Below are positions 1 to 5,382 of a stretch of 10,505 bases of DNA, piece after piece; the first letter of the stretch is position 1, and each line of letters opens with the position of its first letter. Source of the stretch: Propionibacteriaceae bacterium (GTDB lineage: Bacteria; Actinomycetota; Actinomycetes; Propionibacteriales; Propionibacteriaceae); NCBI GenBank assembly GCA_009781325.1, contig WQYJ01000059.1, forward strand, positions 1 to 10,505. Direction: 5' to 3'. A program made the position numbers and the translations under genes. The notes under the pieces were generated by a model. The model saw only the letters and a program-made list of their open reading frames with translations, made no database searches and was not told the origin of the DNA.

Positions 1-107
1 ATCCTGCCGCAGGCAGGACCCCCGGAAGCCAACCTAGGGTCTTGGGAAAAGATCCACCCCCAGTCCATACATAAGCCGCCGGAGGTCCTGCCTGGCGGCA
101 GGATGAC
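1..107. repeat. Dispersed inverted-repeat element, copy 1 (left end cut by window)
   Basis: This is the first copy of the REP/MITE-like family seen throughout the window. The left arm, from ATCCTGCCGCAGG, folds into a local hairpin (CCTGCC-GCA-GGCAGG). After a central spacer comes the right arm (GTCCTGCC ... GGCAGGATGAC), which also folds locally and is the near reverse complement of the left arm. The first two bases of the GTCATCC edge lie outside the window. Bases 1-140 match 180-319 with a single difference (A108 versus G287), so this copy and copy 2 are a recent local duplication with a 179-bp period. Confidence 0.9.
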
Positions 108-142
108 AGCTGTGTTGAACTAACTAACGGCTGTGCTGAAAA

Positions 143-175
143 GGGGACGGCCTTTTTGTCACGGAAGCCGCCCCC
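143..175. repeat. G-run/C-run stem with T-rich loop leading repeat copy 2
   Basis: GGGG-AC-GGC (143-151) can pair with GCC-G-CCCC (167-174) around a loop containing CTTTTTGTCAC. Related leaders precede copy 3 (G-run 4108-4113, CCTTTTTTGTCACACC, C-run 4152-4157) and copy 4 (G-run 7406-7410, CCTTTTTGATCACACC, C-run 7430-7434). The leader is therefore probably a part of the full element and not just flanking DNA. The T-run lies before the main hairpins on the plus strand, so this is not a normal intrinsic terminator. Confidence 0.55.
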
Positions 176-176
176 G

Positions 177-286
177 GTCATCCTGCCGCAGGCAGGACCC
201 CCGGAAGCCAACCTAGGGTCTTGGGAAAAGATCCACCCCCAGTCCATACATAAGCCGCCGGAGGTCCTGCCTGGCGGCAGGATGAC
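177..286. repeat. Dispersed inverted-repeat element, copy 2 (complete, about 110 bp)
   Basis: The element runs from GTCATCCTGCC to GGCAGGATGAC. The left-arm hairpin is CCTGCC-GCA-GGCAGG and the right-arm hairpin is CCTGCC-TGGC-GGCAGG. The arms, about 33 bp each, are near reverse complements flanking a spacer of about 44 bp that contains TAGGGTCTTGGGAAAAGATC. It matches copy 1 exactly over the element. Unlike copies 3 to 5, its right edge does not run into a CCGGGGG tract but into the 21-bp tandem repeat. Confidence 0.93.
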
Positions 287-349
287 GGCTGTGTTGAACT
301 AACTAACGGCTGTGCTGAACTCACTAATGGCTGTGTTGAACTAACAACA
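287..349. repeat. 21-bp tandem repeat, about three units
   Basis: Three consecutive units begin GGCTGTGTTGAAC (287), GGCTGTGCTGAAC (308) and GGCTGTGTTGAAC (329). They differ by a few substitutions, and the third decays at its end. One and a half units of the same repeat follow copy 1 at 108-140 before the sequence switches to the G-run leader. The unit was seen only beside these two left-hand elements. Confidence 0.8.
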
Positions 350-432
350 CGTCCCCCGCGTCAGGTCCGTCAGGGGTAATTCAGGGGGGAACCCAATAGC
401 GAAACCACGCGTAAACACGGCATGATGGACGT

Positions 433-984
433 GTGACACCAACTAACCAGCTTCGACGAAACTACGCTAACCGGCGAATCGGTGGCGTGGCGGCAGGGCT
501 GTCCGATTTCTTAGGAATGGACGTAACCCTCATCCGCGTACTGTTCGTACTTGGCTGTTTCTTCACCGGTGGAGCCATGGCTGCGATCTACGTACTCATG
601 TGGATGCTCATCCCCGTGGATAGGTCGAAAAGTGCAGCCCCAGGAGCAGCGCCTGTGAGGCGTCCAGTCTGGTGGCTGATTATCATGGCAGCAATCGTCA
701 TCGGTGTTGTGTCCTCCAACAATGATCGTTGCCACCTGAATTTTGGAGCGATCCCAATGATCGCTTGCTTAATAATCTGGCGAAAGATTCGGGGAAACCG
801 CTCATGGAAGTCACGCAAAGAATTCCAAAAGGCTCGTCTGGCCTGGCAGAGGCGCCTCGACGAACAGGTTCAGCAAGCAGGTAGTCCAACCTACCTGGGC
901 GGTGATCCATTCCACATCAACTCCTTCTACCCACCCACTCCTGAGGACAAGGACAACCCCAACTCAGGCTTTCAAATTCAATAG
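433..984 (+). CDS. PspC-domain membrane protein with hydrophilic C-terminal tail
   Basis: A 183-residue protein starting at GTG 433. Two in-frame ATGs just upstream (422 and 425) belong to a different frame that stops at once, and no good ribosome site is visible, so the start is only moderately secure. Residues 8-64 form a PspC domain: a basic segment (RRNYANRRIGGVAAGL), the amphipathic FLGMDVTLIRVLFVL, and a membrane segment ending WMLIPVDR. Two further hydrophobic stretches (79-94 and 104-116) suggest three membrane spans in all. The tail (117-183) is charged and ends in a proline-rich stretch. PspC proteins sense or respond to envelope stress; in actinobacteria such short PspC proteins have diverse, mostly unproven roles. 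It is followed by a paralogue 18 bp downstream and probably shares its transcript. Confidence 0.85.
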   Translation: MTPTNQLRRNYANRRIGGVAAGLSDFLGMDVTLIRVLFVLGCFFTGGAMAAIYVLMWMLIPVDRSKSAAPGAAPVRRPVWWLIIMAAIVIGVVSSNNDRCHLNFGAIPMIACLIIWRKIRGNRSWKSRKEFQKARLAWQRRLDEQVQQAGSPTYLGGDPFHINSFYPPTPEDKDNPNSGFQIQ

Positions 985-990
985 CATGTG

Positions 991-998
991 AAAGGAAG
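991..998 (+). promoter_or_regulatory. Ribosome binding site deciding the start of the second PspC gene
   Basis: AAAGGAAG lies about five bases before ATG 1003. An in-frame GTG at 988 would sit upstream of this site with nothing comparable before it, so ATG 1003 is preferred, giving MTSRPLTRSK as the N-terminus. Confidence 0.7.
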
Positions 999-1002
999 AA
1001 TC

Positions 1003-1275
1003 ATGACTAGCAGACCACTAACCCGTTCCAAGACCAACCGTATCTTCGGTGGTGTAGCCGGAGGTATCGCCGCCTATACCGGCCTCGACTCCGGTATCGT
1101 CCGCATTATCACAGCGGTCGTCGTCCTCGTGACCGGTGTCGGCCCGATCCTCTATATCCTGGCTTGGATACTGCTTCCCGAAGAGGGCAGCTCCACTACC
1201 GGCTTGGACTCAATCATTGCTTCATTCAAATCACGTTCGGGCAACGATAACCCGAACCCCACCGATTTGAGGTGA
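1003..1275 (+). CDS. Small PspC-domain protein
   Basis: A protein of 90 residues, or 95 if the in-frame GTG at 988 were used. It is almost entirely one PspC domain: a basic N-terminus, KTNRIFGGVAGGIAAYTGL, then IVRIITAVVVLVTGVGPILY and ILAWILLPEE as the hydrophobic part. A short polar tail (SIIASFKSRSGNDNPNP) follows. It is clearly paralogous to the PspC domain of the preceding gene, sharing NRxxGGVAxG, I/VR and W-I/L-LIP/LLP, which suggests tandem duplication. The stop is followed at once by two hairpins, so the pair forms a two-gene transcription unit. By family it should be a membrane-associated envelope-stress protein; its partner is unknown. Confidence 0.88.
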   Translation: MTSRPLTRSKTNRIFGGVAGGIAAYTGLDSGIVRIITAVVVLVTGVGPILYILAWILLPEEGSSTTGLDSIIASFKSRSGNDNPNPTDLR

Positions 1276-1276
1276 C

Positions 1277-1351
1277 AACGCCTCCTAGGCGTTCGCAAGA
1301 CCCCAACGAAGTATCGACTTCCTGCCTTTCGATACTTCGTTGGGGTTCTTC
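1277..1351 (+). terminator. Strong hairpin terminator after the PspC pair
   Basis: There are two hairpins in series. The first is a small stem, AACGCCT-CCT-AGGCGTT (1277-1293). The second is a perfect 18-bp stem, ACCCCAACGAAGTATCGA (1300-1317) with its complement at 1329-1346 and an 11-base loop, followed by TCTTCTTT. The T-rich run is on the plus side, so it chiefly ends the PspC transcript. On the minus side no T-run follows, but the stem may also block convergent reading from the CNNM-family gene. Confidence 0.92.
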
Positions 1352-1372
1352 TTTGTCAAGAATGTGTATTCA

Positions 1373-1387
1373 ACCCCAGGTCGGGGT
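1373..1387 (-). terminator. Weak hairpin downstream of the CNNM-family gene
   Basis: Read on the minus strand, ACCCC-GACCT-GGGGT forms a 5-bp stem with a 5-base loop about 46 bp after the stop codon at 1434, followed by TTGAATAC. This is only a weak terminator candidate. The 18-bp plus-strand hairpin beyond it may do most of the work. Confidence 0.3.
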
Positions 1388-1433
1388 AGGGCTTGGGTCA
1401 GTCACGTCATCCGCTGTGTCACATGTGTGTCAG

Positions 1434-2762
1434 CTATGACGTCCCCTTGACATCCAAGTCGGTGAAACATATGCGGATTCTGGAGGCCCTACGGCCGTCC
1501 ATTTGGGTGACGGTCATCTCTATTTGGGTGAGTTGATCGGAGCCCTGACGCGCAACGAGCGCTGTGATTGAATCATCTTGACTGGGCAGCACCCCTCGTA
1601 CTGCGACCCAGAAGCCGGCCACTGTGTCGTAGGGGCCTTCTGGAAGAATCAGACCCGTGAGATCCTCGAATTGTTCGAGAGTGGTCAGCCCCTCGACTTC
1701 AACCTGGTCAGCCTCGGAGATCACCGGCGGTACAGCCACGTCGTACTCATCTTGAATCTCACCGACGAATTCTTCGACAAGGTCTTCGAGGGTGACGATC
1801 CCAGCAGTACCGCCGTACTCATCGCAGACGATGGCCATATGCGATCCCTCATGACGCATCAGGGTCAGTGCGTGGATGACGTTGACCGTGTCCGGCATGG
1901 ACATGATGGGTCGTACAAGCTGGCGAATCGGGGTGGCTCTCTCGGCGTTGTCGAGGTACATCAAATCCCGAATGTGGAGGAAGCCGAGGATGTCATCCAC
2001 TGAGGACCCGGTGACCGGGAAACGGGAATGCGAAGCTGACTCCAGTTCACGTGTAGCCTTGTAAGCCGGAGTTTCGCCGTCGAGGAACTCAACCTCAGTA
2101 CGCGGAACCATGACCTCGCGCAGACTGCGCTCCCCGGCTGCGAAGACCTCATCAACGATCTCGCGTTCCTCAGCAGTCAAGGTTGGTGCGTTGGTGACCA
2201 TGTGGCGCAGCTCTTCTTCAGTGACCACCTCTTTCGATGCTTTGGGGTCACCCCCGAGAAATCTCATCAGGATGTCGGTGGATACCCCGAGGAACCACAC
2301 GATGGGCTTGGCGACCACAGAAACACCGTTGACAAATCCGGCTAGAGCCAAGGCGATGGACTCTGCCCGCTGCATTCCGAGCCGCTTGGCGGTCAGATCA
2401 GCGATGACGATAGAGAAGTACGAGATGACGACGGTGACGAAGATCAACGCCACAATCTCGGCTGCACCTGAGGCCATCCCGAGGCTCTCTAGTACGGGAA
2501 AAAGCTCAGCGGCAAACGTACTTGCCCCCAGAGATGCTGCTAAGAATCCCATGAATGTGCTGCTCAAATTGATCGTTGACAGGAATCGATTGGGGTTCGA
2601 TGTCAGTTGGGCAACTTTCCTACCTCGGGCACCTTTGGCAGCCAATCTTTTGATCTGGGATTCACGCAGGGACACCATCGCTAGTTCAGCGGCATTGAAA
2701 AACGCACTGATGATGATGAACAGTGCAACCAGGGCAATGTTCACCCATATGTTGGATCCCAT
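1434..2762 (-). CDS. CNNM/CorC (HlyC/CorC)-family transporter with CBS pair
   Basis: A 442-residue membrane protein. Residues 5-190 are the DUF21/CNNM membrane domain, containing FFNAAELAMVSL (21-32), RFLSTINLSSTF (59-70) and several hydrophobic helices. Residues 216-275 and 283-335 form the two CBS motifs (EVMVPRTEVEFLD; AIVCDEYGGTAGIVTLEDL), which usually bind ATP-Mg. Residues 350-435 are the CorC_HlyC domain. The family exports Mg2+ or other divalent cations, or affects their homeostasis; the hemolysin name is historical. One oddity is that the conserved GE(L/V)xPK of the membrane domain reads ADLTAK (121-126), keeping an acid but not the Gly, Glu and Pro. The start ATG has GGGAGAG a few bases upstream. 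The gene lies 58 bp after icd on the same strand, so co-transcription is possible. Confidence 0.93.
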   Translation of the reverse strand: MGSNIWVNIALVALFIIISAFFNAAELAMVSLRESQIKRLAAKGARGRKVAQLTSNPNRFLSTINLSSTFMGFLAASLGASTFAAELFPVLESLGMASGAAEIVALIFVTVVISYFSIVIADLTAKRLGMQRAESIALALAGFVNGVSVVAKPIVWFLGVSTDILMRFLGGDPKASKEVVTEEELRHMVTNAPTLTAEEREIVDEVFAAGERSLREVMVPRTEVEFLDGETPAYKATRELESASHSRFPVTGSSVDDILGFLHIRDLMYLDNAERATPIRQLVRPIMSMPDTVNVIHALTLMRHEGSHMAIVCDEYGGTAGIVTLEDLVEEFVGEIQDEYDVAVPPVISEADQVEVEGLTTLEQFEDLTGLILPEGPYDTVAGFWVAVRGVLPSQDDSITALVARQGSDQLTQIEMTVTQMDGRRASRIRICFTDLDVKGTS

Positions 2763-2820
2763 GACTCTCCCAGAGGCTTCAGGTCACGTCCAGTCTAGCG
2801 AATTAAGCTATGTTCACCGG

Positions 2821-4035
2821 TTACTGCAAGGCAGCATTGAGGTTCTGCGCCAGAGCGTTCATGAACTCCTGGGTGGTCAGCCAGGGGTGATCCTTGGAGA
2901 TGAGCAGGGCGAGATCCTTGGTCATCTTCCCCTCATTGACGGTATCGACGCATACCTGCTCCAGGGTTTCTGCGAAGCGTACGACTTCAGGGGTGTTGTC
3001 GAGAGTACCGCGATGCTTCAGTCCTCCGGTCCAGGCAAAGATCGAGGCGATGGGGTTCGTGGAGGTCGGCTGGCCTTGTTGATGCATGCGCCAGTGACGG
3101 GTGACCGTACCGTGAGCTGCTTCGGCGAGGGCCGTCTTACCGTCGGGGGTGAGCAGAACCGATGTCATCAGGCCAAGTGAGCCGAATCCTTGGGCGACGG
3201 TATCTGACTGTACGTCTCCGTCATAGTTCTTGCATGCCCAGAGATACCCGCCGGACCACTTCAGAGCTGCGGCCACCATATCGTCGATGAGTCGATGCTC
3301 ATAGGTTAGGCCTGCCTGTTCAAACTCGGGCTGGAATTCCTTTTCAAGTACGCGGGCGAAGATGTCTTTGAAGGCGCCGTCGTAGGCTTTGAGGATGGTG
3401 TTCTTGGTGGAAAGGTAGACGTCGACTTTTCTGCGCAGGGCATAGTTGAAACATGACCTGGCGAAATCGGTGATGGAGTCCACTGTGTTGTACATCCCCA
3501 GAGCCACTCCCCCTGCAGCGCCGAACTCGTTGACGATTCTGCGAATCGGTTCGCCGCCGTCGTCGGGGGTGAAGGTGATGGTGACTGTCCCTGCGCCGGG
3601 TACGACGAAGTCCTGGGCCTTGTATTGATCGGCGTGGGCATGACGAGCGATGATAATCGGGTCAGTCCAGGTGGGTACGAGGCGAGGAATCGAAGAAATC
3701 ACGATGGGCTCGCGGAAGACCACACCACCGAGGATGTTACGGATCGTACCGTTCGGTGAACGCCACATGTATTTCAGGCCGAATTCCTCTACGCGCGCCT
3801 CATCGGGGGTGATGGTCGCACACTTGACCCCAACACCGGCCTTCTGGATGGCATGAGCAGCGTCAACGGTCACCTGGTCATCGGTTTCATCCCTGTGCGT
3901 CACCGACAGATCGAAATATTCGATGTTCATATCCAGGTGGGGGAAGAGCAGTTGCTCCTTGATCAACTCCCAGATAACACGGGTCATCTCGTCGCCGTCG
4001 AGTTCGACAATGGGTCCCTTCACAGTGATGGTCAT
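2821..4035 (-). CDS. icd: NADP-dependent isocitrate dehydrogenase (eukaryote-like subfamily)
   Basis: A 404-residue enzyme converting isocitrate and NADP+ to 2-oxoglutarate, CO2 and NADPH in the TCA cycle, in the cytoplasm. It belongs to the homodimeric type shared with eukaryotic IDH1/IDH2 and not the E. coli type. The isocitrate loop SPNGTIRN is at 93-100; R108 and R131 bind substrate, R131 matching human IDH1 R132. Y138 and K211 (STKNT) are the catalytic pair. D251, D274 and D278 (NYDGDVQSD) bind the metal. HGTVTRHW (308-315) is the NADP site. All key residues are present and the length is normal. The start ATG at 4035 has GAAAGG on the minus strand about seven bases upstream. A REP-like element lies just upstream of its promoter region. 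Confidence 0.97.
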   Translation of the reverse strand: MTITVKGPIVELDGDEMTRVIWELIKEQLLFPHLDMNIEYFDLSVTHRDETDDQVTVDAAHAIQKAGVGVKCATITPDEARVEEFGLKYMWRSPNGTIRNILGGVVFREPIVISSIPRLVPTWTDPIIIARHAHADQYKAQDFVVPGAGTVTITFTPDDGGEPIRRIVNEFGAAGGVALGMYNTVDSITDFARSCFNYALRRKVDVYLSTKNTILKAYDGAFKDIFARVLEKEFQPEFEQAGLTYEHRLIDDMVAAALKWSGGYLWACKNYDGDVQSDTVAQGFGSLGLMTSVLLTPDGKTALAEAAHGTVTRHWRMHQQGQPTSTNPIASIFAWTGGLKHRGTLDNTPEVVRFAETLEQVCVDTVNEGKMTKDLALLISKDHPWLTTQEFMNALAQNLNAALQ

Positions 4036-4063
4036 GATGCGCCTTTCTCGTCTTCTGGTGACT

Positions 4064-4093
4064 ACCCTAACCTGAGTCAGGCCCTTTCGTCAC
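4064..4093 (-). promoter_or_regulatory. Candidate sigma-70-type promoter for icd
   Basis: On the minus strand GTGACG (4093-4088) and TAGGGT (4069-4064) are separated by 18 bases, a fair fit to TTGACA/TAnnnT. Transcription would start near 4056, about 20 bases before the icd ATG. This was found by eye only and the match is moderate. Confidence 0.35.
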
Positions 4094-4107
4094 CCGGTAT
4101 GTGTCAC

Positions 4108-4157
4108 GGGGGGCAGTGTGGCATAGCGGGCAGTCCTTTTTTGTCACACCACCCCCC
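4108..4157. repeat. G-run/C-run T-loop leader of repeat copy 3
   Basis: GGGGGG (4108-4113) can pair with CCCCCC (4152-4157). The loop contains GTCCTTTTTTGTCACACC, which closely matches the leaders of copy 2 and copy 4. It lies between the icd promoter region and the main element. Confidence 0.5.
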
Positions 4158-4273
4158 GTCATCCTGCCGCAGGCAGGACCCCCGGCAGCCAACGTAGGGT
4201 CTTGGGAAAAGATCTACCATCAGTCCATACATCAGCCGCCGGGGGTCCTGCCTGGCGGCAGGATGACCGGGGG
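4158..4273. repeat. Dispersed inverted-repeat element, copy 3
   Basis: The left arm is 4158-4190 (GTCATCCTGCC ... CCCCCGGCAGCC), the spacer is 44 bp, and the right arm is 4235-4267 (GCCGCCGGGGG ... GGCAGGATGAC), ending in CGGGGG. The arms are almost perfect reverse complements and each carries its own CCTGCC/GGCAGG hairpin. The spacer holds GTAGGGTCTTGGG and AGTCCATACATC, as in copies 1 and 2. It lies 12 bp beyond the stop codon of the AEC-family gene, in the AEC-icd gap. Confidence 0.93.
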
Positions 4274-4285
4274 TGACTATGTCCA

Positions 4286-5251
4286 TTACGACAGAAGGAT
4301 CGTGGCCAATAAGACCGAGGCGATCGAGACTATGGTTGCCCTGAAGATGGTGTCGCGGGCGAAGACCATGCGGATCTCGTACCTTGAAGCGAAAACGAAC
4401 AGGTTCTGCGCTGGCGGCAGAGAGGCGATCACCGTGACCGCTCGTACTGCGATCGGATCAAGACGCAAAACAAAGGCTGCCAAGATGAAGGCGTAGACCG
4501 GTTGGATGAGAACCTTGAGTGCAACGATAAACCAGGATTCTTTCGTTTCGGCACCCTTGGCTGGCTTCGGGTCGAGGCATAGTGAAACCCCGAAAGCCAG
4601 CAGCATCAGAGGGATCGCTGCCGCGCCGAGCATTGTCACCGGGTGAGCGGCAAACTCTGGCAGAGCGAACCACTCCCAGCGGCTGCGGAGCAGATTACCG
4701 AGCAGACCGACGAGAACACCCACTGTCAGTGGGTTTCGCAAGGGTACAGTCAGTACCTTCGCGATGGACACTGTCTTACCTGACATCCGCATCTGCCGAT
4801 AATCGAAAATCGCCAAGGCAGCCGGCTGCAGCACTCCCACCTGAATCAGCAGCACAGGCACAATCCACGTGACATCCCGCAGCGCATAAGCCGCCACTGG
4901 AATCCCCAGATTTCCCGCATTCGAGTACGCCGCCAGCAGCGTACCCATCGTCGCTTCCCCAAACTTATGTTTGAGTCTGATCACGTTTGCGATGATGTAC
5001 GTCACCGCCACCAGCGCGATCGACCCGTACGCAGCAATCACCGGCTGCGAGAAGACCCGGCTCAAATCAGCATCAACCATCATCGAATACAGCAGCGCCG
5101 GAGAGGCAACATAGAGCGCTAGGAGACTCATCAGTTTGCGATGCTCAATGGTGAGCACCCCCAGACGAGCCAACAACCACCCCAGCCCGATTAGCACCCC
5201 AATAGTGAAGAACCCCTCAAGAGCCGGCAGAGTATTGATGATCACATCCAT
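4286..5251 (-). CDS. AEC-family (auxin efflux carrier-like) permease
   Basis: A 321-residue integral membrane protein with about ten hydrophobic spans in two halves, the usual AEC layout and length. Diagnostic stretches are NAGNLGIPV (111-119, the crossover region of the first half), LRNPLTVGVLVGL (171-183), AIPLMLLAFGVSL (212-224) and LPPAQNLFVFASRYE (278-291), the conserved start of the crossover in the second half. Bacterial members export or import small organic anions such as malate or malonate; the substrate cannot be told from this sequence. The start ATG at 5251 lacks a clear ribosome site. The gene stands 131 bp after folC on the same strand, and the repeat element immediately after its stop may shape the 3' end of its mRNA. 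Confidence 0.93.
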   Translation of the reverse strand: MDVIINTLPALEGFFTIGVLIGLGWLLARLGVLTIEHRKLMSLLALYVASPALLYSMMVDADLSRVFSQPVIAAYGSIALVAVTYIIANVIRLKHKFGEATMGTLLAAYSNAGNLGIPVAAYALRDVTWIVPVLLIQVGVLQPAALAIFDYRQMRMSGKTVSIAKVLTVPLRNPLTVGVLVGLLGNLLRSRWEWFALPEFAAHPVTMLGAAAIPLMLLAFGVSLCLDPKPAKGAETKESWFIVALKVLIQPVYAFILAAFVLRLDPIAVRAVTVIASLPPAQNLFVFASRYEIRMVFARDTIFRATIVSIASVLLATILLS

Positions 5252-5382
5252 GGGGACACCGCCAACCGCAGTTTCTCGCAGTATCCAACCTCAGACATAC
5301 CCCAAGCCTATCCAGCCATCACGATCCGCGCCTCTCCTGTTTTGATTGACGGATGTGATTCTGTGCAAGGCAGGGCTGATAA

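Noticed and set aside
1578..2003. A 141-codon plus-strand frame inside the CNNM-family gene
   Set aside because: It is fully antisense to conserved CBS and CorC domain sequence, so it is a shadow.
2110..3180. A 356-codon open frame on the plus strand opposite the CNNM-family gene and icd
   Set aside because: It is antisense to two well-supported genes, crosses their boundary and has no recognisable domain. It is a codon-bias shadow.
4158..4273. The repeat element as an intrinsic terminator for the AEC-family gene
   Set aside because: The hairpins are strong, but on the minus strand no T-run follows them (the T-rich leader is read as A-rich there). A role in mRNA ends is possible but not shown.
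4101..4496. A 131-codon plus-strand frame beginning in repeat copy 3
   Set aside because: Its first part is translated repeat and the rest is antisense to the AEC-family gene. It is useful only as evidence that the repeat reads as PPPVILPQAGPPAA.
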